A stretch of DNA of 64,000 bases from Terebella lapidaria (lineage: Eukaryota; Annelida; Polychaeta; Terebellida; Terebellidae): positions 40,744,120-40,808,119 of the forward strand of contig OX424563.1 of the NCBI GenBank assembly GCA_949152475.1. The letters run 5' to 3'. Positions 41,676 through 56,320 of this stretch are shown here, in pieces; position 1 is the stretch's first letter; every line of letters begins with the position of its first letter. Both the position numbers and the translations under genes were made by a program. Below the pieces are notes generated by a model. The model was not told the origin of the DNA. It saw only the letters and a program-made list of their open reading frames with translations, and ran no database searches.

Positions 41676-44090
41676 ATGCGACGCTCCACCGTACGATGGA
41701 CATGGGATGCTCCACCGTACGATGGACATGTGACGCTCCACCGTACGATGGACATGTGACGCTCCACCGTAAGATGGACATGAGACGCTCCACTGTACGA
41801 TGGACATGCGACGCTCCATCGTACAATGGACTAGCGATGCTCCACCGTAAGATGGACATGCGACGCTCCATCGTACAATGGACTAGCGATGCTCCACCGT
41901 AAGATGGACATGTGACGCTCCACCGTACGATGGACATGAGACGCTCCATCGGATGATGGCCTAGTGACGCTCCATCATAAGATGGACATGCGACGCTCCA
42001 CCGTACCATGGACATGCGATGCTCCACGTACGATGGACATGTGACGCCCCATCGTACGAAGGACATGCGACGCTCAACTGTATGATGGACATGCGATGCT
42101 TTACTGTACAATGGACACGTGATGCTCCACCGTACGATGGACACGTGATGCTCCACCGTACGATGGACATGTGATGCTCCATCGTACGATGGACTAGGGA
42201 AGCTCCACCGTAAGATATGTGACGCTTCACAGTACGATGGACATGGGACGCTCCATCATACGATGGACATGTGATGCTCCACTGTACGATGGACATGTGA
42301 CGCTCCACCGTACGATGGACATGTGACGCTCCAATGTACGATGGACATGCGACGCTCCATCGTATGATGGACATGTGATGCTCCACCATACGATGGACTA
42401 GCGATGCTCCACCGTAAGATGGACATGTGACGCTCCACAGTACGATGGACATGGGACGCTCCATCATACGAAGGACATGTGATGCTCCACCGTACGATCG
42501 ACATGTGATGCTCCACCGTACGATCGACATGTGATGCTCCACGGTACGATGGACATGTGACGCTCCACCGTACGATGGACATGGGACGCTCCAATTTACG
42601 ATGGACATGCAACGCTCCACTGTATGATGGACATGCGATGCTCCACTGTACGATGGACATCTGAAGCTCCACCATACGATGGACTCCATCGTACGATGGA
42701 CTAGCGACGCTCCATCGTAAGATGGACATGCGACGCTCCACGTACATGTGATGCTCCACCGTACGATGGACATCCGACGCTCCACTGTATGATGGACATG
42801 CAATGCACCACCGTATGATGGACATGCGAGACTCCACCGTACGATGGACATGTGACAATCCACCGTACGATGGACATCTGACGCTCCTCCGTACGATGGA
42901 CAAGCGACGCTCCACTGTACGATGGACATGTGACGCTCCACCGTACGATGGACATGCGACGCTCCATCGTACGATGGACTAGCGACACTCCACCACAAGA
43001 TGGACATGCAATGCTCCACCGTACGATGGACATCTGACGCTCCTCCGTACGATGGACAAGCGACGCTCCACTGTACGATGGACATGTGACGCTCCACCGT
43101 ACGATGGACATGCGATGCTCCATCGTACGATGGACTAGCGACACTCCACCGTAAGATGGACATGCAATGCTCCACCGTACGATGGACATCTGACGCTCCT
43201 CCGTACGATGGACAAGCGACGCTCCACTGTACGATGGACATGTGACGCTCCACCGTACGATGGACATGCGACGCTCCATCGTACGATGGACATGCGACGC
43301 TCCACCGTACAATGGACATGCGACGCTCCATCGCAGGATGGACATGCGACGCTCCACCGTAAGAAGGACATGCGATGCTCCACCGTACGATGGACATGCG
43401 ACGCTCCATCGTACGATGGACATGTGACGCTCCACCGTACGATGGACATGCGACGCTCCACTGTATGATGGACATGCGATGCTTTACTGTACAATGGACA
43501 CGTTACGCTCAACCGTAAGATGGACATGCGATGCTCCACAGTACGATGGACATGGGACGCTCCACCATAAGATGGACATGTGACGCTCCACCGTACGATG
43601 GACATGGGACGCTCCACCGAATGATGGACATGCGAGGCTCCACCGTAAGATGGACATGTGACGCTCCACCGTACGATGGACATGCGACGCTCCACCGTAC
43701 GATGGACATGTGACGCTCCACCATACGATGGACATCTGACGCTCCACCGTACGATGGACATGCTATGCTCCACCGTACGATGGACATGTGACGCTCCACC
43801 GTACGATGGACATGGGACGCTGCACCGTATGATGGACATGTGACGCTCCATCGTACGATGGACATGGGATGCTCCACCGTACGATGGACATGCGACGCTC
43901 CACTGTACAATGGACATGTGACGCTCGACCGTATGATGGACATGCAAGGCTCCACTGTACAATGGACATGTGACGCTCCACTGTACGATGGACATGGGAC
44001 GCTCCACCGAATGATGGACATGCGAGGCTCCACCATAAGATGGACATGTGACGCTCCACCGTACGATGGATATGCGACGCTCCACCGTAC
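41676..44090 (+). repeat. 2,396-bp higher-order unit, second copy of a tandem pair
   Basis: Direct neighbour and copy of 39,280-41,675. It ends where the linker variants stop matching, at about 44,096 (GGATATGCG here against GGACATGCG at about 41,685). Its last part already overlaps the start of the second 13-kb block, so the block junction falls inside this unit. Confidence 0.75.
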
Positions 44091-47000
44091 GATGGACATG
44101 TGACGATCCACCGAAGGATGGACATGCGAGCCTCCACTGTAAGATGGACATGTTACGCTCCACCGTACGATGGACATGGGATGCTCCACCGTATGATTGG
44201 ACATGTGACACTCCACTGTACGATGGATATGCGATGCACCACCGTACGATGGACATGTGATGTTCCACCGTACGATGGACATCTGACGCTCCACCGTAGG
44301 ATGGACATGTGACGCTCCACCGTACGATGGACATGTGACGCTCCACCGTACGATGGACATGGGATGCTCCATCGTACGATGGACATGTGACGCTCCACCG
44401 TACGATGGACATGGGATGCTCCACCGTACGATGGACATGTGACGCTCCACCGTACGATGGACATGTGACGCTCCACCGTAAGATGGACATGAGACGCTCC
44501 ACTGTACGATGGACATGCGACGCTCCATCGTACAATGGACTAGCGATGCTCCACCGTAAGATGGACATGCGACGCTCCATCGTACAATGGACTAGCGATG
44601 CTCCACCGTAAGATGGACATGTGACGCTCCACCGTACGATGGACATGCGACGCTCCTTCGTACGATGGACATGGGACGCTCCACCGTACGATGGACATGC
44701 GATGCTCCACCGTACGATGGACATGTGATGCTCCACCGTACGATGGACATGGGACGCTCCAATGTACGATGGACATGTGACGCTTCACTGTACGATGGAC
44801 ATGCGATGCTCCACTGTACGATGAACATGTGACGCTCCACCGTATGATGAACATGTGACGCTCCACCGTACGATGGACATGCGAGGCTCCACCGTACGAT
44901 GAACATGGGTGCTCCATCGTACGATGGACATGCGACGCTCCACCGTACGATGGACTAGCGAAGCTCCACCGTAAGATGGACATGCGACGCTCCATCGTAC
45001 GATGGACACGGGACGCTCCACCGTACGATGGACCTCTGACGCCCACCGTACGATGGACATGCTATGCTCCACCGTACGATGGACATGTGATGCTCCACCG
45101 TACGATGGACATGGGACGCTCCACCGTACGATCGACATGCGATGCTCCACCGTAAGATGGACATGTGACGCTACACCATACGATGGACATGCGACGCTCC
45201 TTCGTACGATGGACATGGGACGCTCCACCGTACGATTGATATGCGATGTTCCACCGTACGATGGACATGTGATGCTCCACCGTACGATGGACATGGGACG
45301 CTCCAATGTACGATGGACATGTGACGCTCCACTGTACGATGGACATGCGATGCTCCACTGTACGATGAACATGTGACGCTCCACCGTATGATGAACATGT
45401 GACGCTCCACCGTATGATGGACATGCGAGGCTCCACCGTACGATGAACATGGGTGCTCCATCGTACGATGGACATGCGACGCTCCACCGTACGATGGACT
45501 AGCGAAGCTCCACCGTAAGATGGACATGCGACGCTCCATCGTACGATGGACACGTGACGCTCCACCGTACGATGGACAGGCGACGCTCCATCGTACGATG
45601 AACTAGCGAAGCTCCACCATAAGATGGACATGTGACGCTCCACAATACGATGGACATGGGACGCTCCATCATACGATGGACATGTGATGCTCCACCATAC
45701 GATCGACATGCGATGCTCCACCGTACGATCGACATGTAATGTTCCACTGTACGATGGACATGTGACGCTCCACCGTTCGATGGACATGGGATGCTCCACC
45801 GTACCATGGACATGCGATGCTCCACATACGATGGACATGTGACGCCCCACCGTACGATGGACATGCGACGCTCCACCGTACGATGGACATGCGACGCTCC
45901 TTCGTACGATGGACATGTGACGCTCCACCGTACGATGGACATGCGACGCTCCTTCGTACGATGGACATGGGATGCTCCACCGTACGATCGACATGCGATG
46001 CTCCACCGTAAGATGGACATGTGAAGCTCCACCGTACGATGGACATGCGACGCTCCACAGTACGATGGACATGTGACGCTCCACCGTACGATGGACATGC
46101 GAGGCTCCACCGTAAGATGGACATGTGACGCTCCACTGTACGATGGACATGCGATGCTCCACTGTACGATGAACATGTGACGCTCCACCATACGATGGAC
46201 TAGCGATGCTCCATCGGATGATGGCCTAGTGACGCTCCATCATAAGATGGACATGCGACGCTCCACCGTACGATGGACATGCGATGCTCCACGTACGATG
46301 GACATGTGACGCCCCATCGTACGAAGGACATGCGACGCTCAACTGTATGATGGACATGCGATGCTTTACTGTACAATGGACACGTGATGCTCCACCGTAC
46401 GATGGACATGTGATGCTCCATCGTACGATGGACTAGGGAAGCTCCACCGTAAGATATGTGACGCTTCACAGTACGATGGACATGGGACGCTCCATCATAC
46501 GATGGACATGTGATGCTCCACTGTACGATGGACATGTGACGCTCCACCGTACGATGGACATGTGACGCTCCAATGTACGATGGACATGCGACGCTCCATC
46601 GTATGATGGACATGTGATGCTCCACCATACGATGGACTAGCGATGCTCCACCGTAAGATGGACATGTGACGCTCCACAGTACGATGGACATGGGACGCTC
46701 CATCATATGAAGGACATGTGATGCTCCACCGTTCGATGGACATGGGACGCTCCACCGAATGATGGACATGCGAGGCTCCACCATAAGATGGACATGTGAC
46801 GCTCCACCGTACGATGGATATGCGACGCTCCACCGTACGATGGACATGTGACGATCCACCGAAGGATGGACATGCGAGGCTCCACTGTAAGATGGACATG
46901 TTACGCTCCACCGTACGATGGACATGGGATGCTCCACCGTATGATGGACATGTGACACTCCACTGTACGATGGATATGCGATGCACCACCGTACGATGGA

Positions 47001-50000
47001 CATGTGATGTTCCACCGTACGATGGACATCTGACGCTCCACCGTAGGATGGACATGTGACGCTCCACCGTACGATGGACATGTGACGCTCCAAAGTACGA
47101 TGGACATGGGATGCTCCATCGTACGATGGACATCTGACGCTCCACCGTACGATGGACATGGGACGCTCCACCGTACGATGGACATGTGACGCTCCACCGT
47201 ACGATGGACATGTGACGCTCCACCGTAAGATGGACATGAGACGCTCCACTGTACGATGGACATGCGACGCTCCTTCGTACGATGGACAAGAGATGCTCCA
47301 CCGTACGATCGACATGCGATGCTCCACCGTACGATGGACATGGGATGCTCCACCGTACGATGGACATGGGACGCTCCACCGTACGATCGACATGTAATGT
47401 TCCACTGTACGATGGACATGTGACGCTCCACCGTTCGATGGACATGGGATGCTCCACCGTACCATGGACATGCGATGCTCCACATACGATTGACATGTGA
47501 CGCCCCACCGTACGATCGACATGCGATGCTCCCCCATACGATGGACATGTGATGCTCCACCGTACGATGGACATGGGACGCTCCACCGTACGATCGACAT
47601 GCGATGCTCCACCGTAAGATGGACATGTGACGCTACACCATACGATGGACATGCGACGCTCCTTCGTACGATGGACATGGGACGCTCCACCGTACGATTG
47701 ATATGCGATGTTCCACCGTACGATGGACATGTGATGCTCCACCGTACGATGGACATGGGACGCTCCAATGTACGATGGACATGTGACGCTCCACTGTACG
47801 ATGGACATGCGATGCTCCACTGTACGATGAACATGTGACGCTCCACCGTATGATGAACATGTGACGCTCCACCGTACGATCGACATGCGATGCTCCACCG
47901 TAAGATGGACATGTGAAGCTCCACCGTACGATGGACATGCGACGCTCCACAGTACGATGGACATGTGACGCTCCACCGTACGATGGACATGTGATGCTCC
48001 ACCGTACGATGGACATGCGATGCTCCATCGTACGATGGACATGGGATGCTCCACCGTATGATGGACATGTGACGCTCCACCGTATGATGGACATGCGATG
48101 CTCAATCGTACGATGGACATGCGATGCTCAATCGTACGATGGACATGGGATGCTCCACCGTATGATTGACATGCAAGGCTACACCGTAAAATGGACATGT
48201 GACGCTCCACCATACGATGGACATGCGACACTCCATCGTACGATGGACATGGGATGCTCTACCGTACGATGGACATCTGATGCTCCACCATACGATGGAC
48301 ATGTGACACTCCGCTGTACGATGGACATGTGACGCTCCACCATATGATGGACATGCGATGCTCCACCGTACAATGGACATGCGACGCTCAAATGTACGAT
48401 GGACATATGACGCTCCACCGTACGATGGACATGAGACGCTCCATCGGATGATGGCCTAGTGACGCTCCATCATAAGATGGACATGCGACGCTCCACCGTA
48501 CGATGGACATGCGATGCTCCACGTACGATGGACATGTGACGCCCCATCGTACGAAGGACATGCGACACTCAACTGTATGATGGACATGCGATGCTTTACT
48601 GTACAATGGACACGTGATGCTCCACCGTACGATGGACATGTGATGCTCCATCGTACGATGGACTAGGGAAGCTCCACCGTAAGATATGTGACGCTTCACA
48701 GTACGATGGACATGGGACGCTCCATCATACGATGGACATGTGATGCTCCACTGTACGATGGACATCTGACGCTCCACCATACGATGGACATGCGATGATC
48801 CACTGTACGAAGGACATGTGACGCTCCACCGTACGATGGACATGTGACACTCCATCGTACGATGGACTAGCGATGCTCCATCGTAAGATGGACATGCGAC
48901 GCTCCATGTACATGTGATGCTCCACCGTACGATGGACATCCGACGCTCCACTGTATGATGGACATGCAATGCACCACCGTATGATGGACATGCGAGACTC
49001 CACCTTACGATGGACATGTGACAATCCACCGTACGATGGACATCTGACGCTCCTCCGTACGATGGAGAAGCGACGCTCCACTGTACGATGGACATGTGAC
49101 GCTCCACCGTACGATGGACATGCGACGCTCCATCGTACGATGGACTAGCGACACTCCACCGTAAGATGGACATGCGACGCTCCACCGTACGATGGACATC
49201 TGACGCTCCTCCGTACGATGGACAAGCGACGCTCCACTGTACGATGGACATGTGACGCTTCACCGTTAGATGGACATGCGACGCTCCATCGTACGATGGA
49301 CATGCGACGCTCCACCGTACAATGGACATGAGACGCTCCATCGCAGGATGGACATGCGACGCTCCACCGTACGAAGGACATGCGATGCTCCACCGTACGA
49401 TGGACATGCGACGCTCCATCGTACGATGGACATGTGACGCTCCACCGTACGATGGACATGCGACGCTCCACTGTATGATGGACATGCGATGCTTTACTGT
49501 ACAATGGACACGTTACGCTCAACCGTAAGATGGACATGCGATGCTCCACAGTACGATGGACATGGGATGCTCCATCATACGAAGGACATGTGACGCTCCA
49601 CCGTACGATGGACATGCGACGCTCCACTGTATGATGGACATGCGATGCTTTACTGTACAATGGACACATTACGCTCAACCGTAAGATGGACATGCGATGC
49701 TCCACAGTACGATGGACATGGGACGCTCCATCATACGATGGACATGTGACGCTCCACCGTACGATGGACATGCGACGCTCCACCGTACGATGGACATGCG
49801 ACGTTCCTTCGTACGATGGACATGGGACGCTCCACCGTACGATCGACATGCGACGCTCCTTCGTACGATGGACATGGGACGCTCCACCGTACGATGGACA
49901 TGTAATGTTCCACCGTACGATGGACACGTGATGCTACACCGTACGATGGACATCTGACGCTCCACCGTGCGATGGACATGCTATGCTCCACCGCACGATG

Positions 50001-53000
50001 GACATGTGATGCTCCACCGTTCGATGGACATGGGACGCTCCACCGAATGATGGACATGCGAGGCTCCACTGTAAGATGGACATGTTACGCTCCACCGTAC
50101 GATGGACATGGGATGCTCCACCGTATGATGGACATGTGACACTCCACTGTACGATGGATATGCGATGCACCACCGTACGATGGACATGTGATGTTCCACC
50201 GTACGATGGACATCTGACGCTCCACCGTAGGATGGACATGTGACGCTCCACCGTACGATGGACATGTGACGCTCCACCGTACGATGGACATGGGATGCTC
50301 CATTGTACGATGGACATCTGACGCTCCACCGTACGATGGACATGGGACGCTCCACCGTACGATCGACATGTAATGTTCCACTGTACGATGGACATGTGAC
50401 GCTCCACCGTTCGATGGACATGGGATGCTCCACCGTACCATGGACATGCGATGCTCCACATACGATGGACATGTGAAGCCCCACCGTACGATCGACATGC
50501 GATGCTCCACCATACGATGGACATGTGATGCTCCACCGTACGATGGACATGGGACGCTCCACCGTACGATCGACATGCGATGCTCCACCGTAAGATGGAC
50601 ATGTGACGCTACACCATACGATGGACATGCGACGCTCCTTCGTACGATGGACATGGGACGCTCCACCGTACGATTGATATGCGATGTTCCACCGTACGAT
50701 GGACATGTGATGCTCCACCGTACGATGGACATGGGACGCTCCAATGTACGATGGACATGTGACGCTCCACTGTACGATGGACATGCGATGCTCCACTGTA
50801 CGATGAACATGTGACGCTCCACCGTATGATGAACATGTGACGCTCCACCGTATGATGGACATGCGAGGCTCCACCGTACGATGAACATGGGTGCTCCATC
50901 GTACGATGGACATGCGACGCTCCACCGTACGATGGACTAGCGAAGCTCCACCGTAAGATGGACATGCAACGCTCCATCGTACGATGGACACGTGACGCTC
51001 CACCGTACGATGGACAGGCGACGCTCCATCGTACGATGGACTAGCGAAGCACCACCGTAAGATGGACATGTGACGCTCCACAATACGATGGACATGGGAC
51101 GCTCCATCATACGATGGACATGTGATGCTCCACCATACGATCGACATGCGATGCTCCACCGTACGATCGACATGTAATGTTCCACTGTACGATGGACATG
51201 TGACGCTCCACCGTTCGATGGACATGGGATCCTCCACCGTACCATGGACATGCGATGCTCCACATACGATGGACATGTGACGCCCCACCGTACGATGGAC
51301 ATGCGACGCTCCACCGTACGATGGACATGCGATGCTCCTTCGTACGATGGACATGTGACGCTCCACCGTACGATGGACATGCGACGCTCCTTCGTACGAT
51401 GGACATGGGACGCTCCACCGTACGATCGACATGCGATGCTCCACCGTAAGATGGACATGTGAAGCTCCACCGTACGATGGACATGCGACGCTCCACAGTA
51501 CGATGGACATGTGACGCTCCACCGTACGATGGACATGCGAGGCTCCACCGTAAGATGGACATGTGACGCTCCACTGTACGATGGACATGCGATGCTCCAC
51601 TGTACGATGAACATGTGACGCTCCACCATACGATGGACTAGCGATGCTCCATCGGATGATGGCCTAGTGACGCTCCATCATAAGATGGACATGCGACGCT
51701 CCACCGTACGATGGACATGCAATGCTCCGCGTACGATGGACATGTGACGCCCCATCGTACGAAGGACATGCGACGCTCAACTGTATGATGGACATGCGAT
51801 GCTTTACTGTACAATGGACACGTGATGCTCCACCGTACGATGGACATGTGATGCTCCATCGTACGATGGACTAGGGAAGCTCCACCGTAAGATATGTGAC
51901 GCTTCACAGTACGATGGACATGGGACGCTCCATCATACGATGGACATGTGATGCTCCACTGTACGATGGACATGTGACGCTCCACCGTACGATGGACATG
52001 TGACGCTCCAATGTACGATGGACATGCGACGCTCCATCGTATGATGGACATGTGATGCTCCACCATACGATGGACTAGCGATGCTCCACCGTAAGATGGA
52101 CATGTGACGCTCCACAGTACGATGGACATGGGACGCTCCATCATACGAAGGACATGTGATGCTCCATCGTACGATCGACATGTGATGCTCCACCGTACGA
52201 TCGACATGTGATGCTCCACGGTACGATGGACATGTGACGCTCCACCGTACGATGGACATGGGACGCTTCAATTTACGATGGACATGCAACGCTCCACTGT
52301 ATGATGGACATGCGATGCTCCACTGTACGATGGACATCTGAAGCTCCACCATACGATGGACTCCATCGTACGATGGACTAGCGACGCTCCATCGTAAGAT
52401 AGACATGCGACGCTCCACGTACATGTGATGCTCCACCGTACGATGGACATCCGACGCTCCACTGTATGATGGACATGCAATGCACCACCGTATGATGGAC
52501 ATGCGAGACTCCACCGTACGATGGACATGTGACAATCCACCGTACGATGGACATCTGACGCTCCTCCGTACGATGGACAAGCGACGCTCCACTGTACGAT
52601 GGACATGTGACGCTCCACCGTACGATGGACATGCGACGCTCCATCGTACGATGGACTAGCGACACTCCACCGTAAGATGGACATGCAATGCTCCACCGTA
52701 CGATGGACATCTGACGTTCCTCCGTACGATGGACAAGCGACGCTCCACTGTACGATGGACATGTGACGCTCCACCGTACGATGGACATGCGACGCTCCAT
52801 CGTACGATGGACATGCGACGCTCCACCGTACAATGGACATGCGACGCTCCATCGCAGGATGGACATGCGACGCTCCACCGTAAGAAGGACATGCGATGCT
52901 CCACCGTACGATGGACATGCGACGCTCCATCGTACGATGGACATGTGATGCTCCACCGTACGATGGACATGCGACGCTCCACTGTATGATGGACGTGGGA

Positions 53001-56000
53001 TGCTTTACTGTACAATGGACACGTTACGCTCAACCGTAAGATGGACATGCGATGCTCCACAGTACGATGGACATGGGACGCTCCATCATACGATGGACAT
53101 GTGACGCTCCACCGTACGATGGACATCTGACGCTCCACCGTGCGATGGACATGCTATGCTCCACCGCACGATGGACATGTGATGCTCCACCGTACGATGG
53201 ACATGGGACGCTCCACCATATAATGGACATGTGACGCTCCACCGTACGATGGACATGTGACGCTCCACCGAATGATGGACATGCGAGGCTCCACCATAAG
53301 ATGGACATGTGACGCTCCACCGTACGATGGACATGGGACGCTCCACCGAATGATGGACATGCGAGGCTCCACCGTAAAATGGACATGTGACGCTCCACCG
53401 TACGATGGACATGCGACGCTCCACCGTACGATGGACATGTGATAGACGTGGAATCAATACCCAGTATCAAGTATTCCGAGCAAACAAAACAGGGTCCGTT
53501 ATCCAATCTCATAGTCCGGGGACAGAAAGTCATATCAGGCATACGAAGTGAGAGAAAACAAAAATGACAGGGAAACTCATGAACCCCCGTAAATGGCCAT
53601 CAGGAGGTGAAATCAGGTGTTCCGGAAAGAGTGAGCATTTCCTGCCCCACTAGTGGCACCCATCATGAATTCCCCAAAATTAACATGAAAATAAATCTAG
53701 CTGCATGGCAGACATGGATTTGCTGTATTTATCAACCAGATCATGATGACCTCCATAGAATTTCTTCACCATACGATGGACATCTGACGCTCCACCGTAC
53801 GATGGACATGCTATGCTCCACCGTACGATGGACATGTGACGCTCCACCGTACGATGGACATGGGACGCTGCACCGTACGATGGACATGCGACGCTCCATC
53901 GTACGATGGACATGGGATGCTCCACCGTACGATGGACATGCGACGCTCCACTGTACAATGGACATGTGACGCTCGACCGTATGATGGACATGCAAGGCTC
54001 CACTGTACAATGGACATGTGACGCTCCACTGTACGATGGACATGGGACGCTCCACCGAATGATGGACATGCGAGGCTCCACCATAAGATGGACATGTGAC
54101 GCTCCACCGTACGATGGATATGCGACGCTCCACCGTACGATGGACATGTGACGATCCACCGAAGGATGGACATGCGAGGCTCCACTGTAAGATGGACATG
54201 TTACGCTCCACCGTACGATGGACATGGGATGCTCCACCGTATGATGGACATGTGACACTCCACTGTACGATGGATATGCGATGCACCACCGTACGATGGA
54301 CATGTGATGTTCCACCGTACGATGGACATCTGACGCTCCACCGTAGGATGGACATGTGACGCTCCACCGTACGATGGACATGTGACGCTCCACCGTACGA
54401 TGGACATGGGATGCTCCATCGTACGATGGACATGTGACGCTCCACCGTACGATGGACATGGGATGCTCCACCGTACGATGGACATGTGACGCTCCACCGT
54501 ACGATGGACATGTGACGCTCCACCGTAAGATGGACATGAGACGCTCCACTGTACGATGGACATGCGACGCTCCATCGTACAATGGACTAGCGATGCTCCA
54601 CCGTAAGATGGACATGCGACGCTCCATCGTACAATGGACTAGCGATGCTCCACCGTAAGATGGACATGTGACGCTCCACCGTACGATGGACATGAGACGC
54701 TCCATCGGATGATGGCCTAGTGACGCTCCATCATAAGATGGACATGCGACGCTCCACCGTACGATGGACATGCGATGCTCCACGTACGATGGACATGTGA
54801 CGCCCCATCGTACGAAGGACATGCGACGCTCAACTGTATGATGGACATGCGATGCTTTACTGTACAATGGACACGTGATGCTCCACCGTACGATGGACAC
54901 GTGATGCTCCACCGTACGATGGACATGTGATGCTCCATCGTACGATGGACTAGGGAAGCTCCACCGTAAGATATGTGACGCTTCACAGTACGATGGACAT
55001 GGGACGCTCCATCATACGATGGACATGTGATGCTCCACTGTACGATGGACATGTGACGCTCCACCGTACGATGGACATGTGACGCTCCAATGTACGATGG
55101 ACATGCGACGCTCCATCGTATGATGGACATGTGATGCTCCACCATACGATGGACTAGCGATGCTCCACCGTAAGATGGACATGTGACGCTCCACAGTACG
55201 ATGGACATGGGACGCTCCATCATACGAAGGACATGTGATGCTCCACCGTACGATCGACATGTGATGCTCCACCGTACGATCGACATGTGATGCTCCACGG
55301 TACGATGGACATGTGACGCTCCACCGTACGATGGACATGGGACGCTCCAATTTACGATGGACATGCAACGCTCCACTGTATGATGGACATGCGATGCTCC
55401 ACTGTACGATGGACATCTGAAGCTCCACCATACGATGGACTCCATCGTACGATGGACTAGCGACGCTCCATCGTAAGATGGACATGCGACGCTCCACGTA
55501 CATGTGATGCTCCACCGTACGATGGACATCCGACGCTCCACTGTATGATGGACATGCAATGCACCACCGTATGATGGACATGCGAGACTCCACCGTACGA
55601 TGGACATGTGACAATCCACCGTACGATGGACATCTGACGCTCCTCCGTACGATGGACAAGCGACGCTCCACTGTACGATGGACATGTGACGCTCCACCGT
55701 ACGATGGACATGCGACGCTCCATCGTACGATGGACTAGCGACACTCCACCACAAGATGGACATGCAATGCTCCACCGTACGATGGACATCTGACGCTCCT
55801 CCGTACGATGGACAAGCGACGCTCCACTGTACGATGGACATGTGACGCTCCACCGTACGATGGACATGCGACGCTCCATCGTACGATGGACTAGCGACAC
55901 TCCACCGTAAGATGGCCATGCAATGCTCCACCGTACGATGGACATCTGACGCTCCTCCGTACGATGGACAAGCGACGCTCCACTGTACGATGGACATGTG

Positions 56001-56320
56001 ACGCTCCACCGTACGATGGACATGCGACGCTCCATCGTACGATGGACATGCGACGCTCCACCGTACAATGGACATGCGACGCTCCATCGCAGGATGGACA
56101 TGCGACGCTCCACCGTAAGAAGGACATGCGATGCTCCACCGTACGATGGACATGCGACGCTCCATCGTACGATGGACATGTGACGCTCCACCGTACGATG
56201 GACATGCGACGCTCCACTGTATGATGGACATGCGATGCTTTACTGTACAATGGACACGTTACGCTCAACCGTAAGATGGACATGCGATGCTCCACAGTAC
56301 GATGGACATGGGACGCTCCA
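43557..56320 (+). repeat. 13-kb satellite block with insert, copy 2
   Basis: Partner of 28,120-41,168. It is shorter by 285 bp overall, mainly through an eleven-monomer difference in the interval that aligns with about 34,300-35,450. It includes an extra T in the monomer at about 44,196. Point differences from copy 1 are scattered and low. The distance between insert copies (15,152 bp) gives the size of the amplified period at that point. Confidence 0.85.
53443..53766 (-). mobile_element. Fragment of a bivalve-type reverse-transcriptase retroelement, 3' end only (copy 2)
   Basis: This copy lies exactly 15,152 bp downstream of the first insert. It has the same length, the same ends and the same flanking monomers. 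By eye it differs from the first at two bases of 324 (t at 38,377 versus g at 53,529; t at 38,612 versus c at 53,764). The second difference is silent in the coding tail (53,680-53,766 on the minus strand). Shared ends and flanks mean this is not an independent insertion. It was copied together with the surrounding 13-kb satellite block. The family assignment rests on the same remembered motifs as copy 1. Confidence 0.6.

Larger units (their letters stand above)
38615..53442 (+). repeat. 26-bp satellite array, second segment
   Basis: The array resumes at CACCATACGA directly after the first insert, in the same orientation and in the phase the interrupted monomer would have had, apart from the five missing bases. 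Composition and variant types match the first segment. It holds the right part of the first 13-kb block, a 2,396-bp tandem pair, and most of the second 13-kb block. One 27-bp monomer with an extra T lies at about 44,191-44,200 (GTATGATTGG). No gene or RNA gene is seen. Confidence 0.98.

Noticed and set aside
38291-53766. The two inserts as terminal repeats of one 15-kb element.
   Set aside because: The DNA between them is ordinary satellite, and both inserts sit in matching satellite contexts, so block duplication explains the pair.
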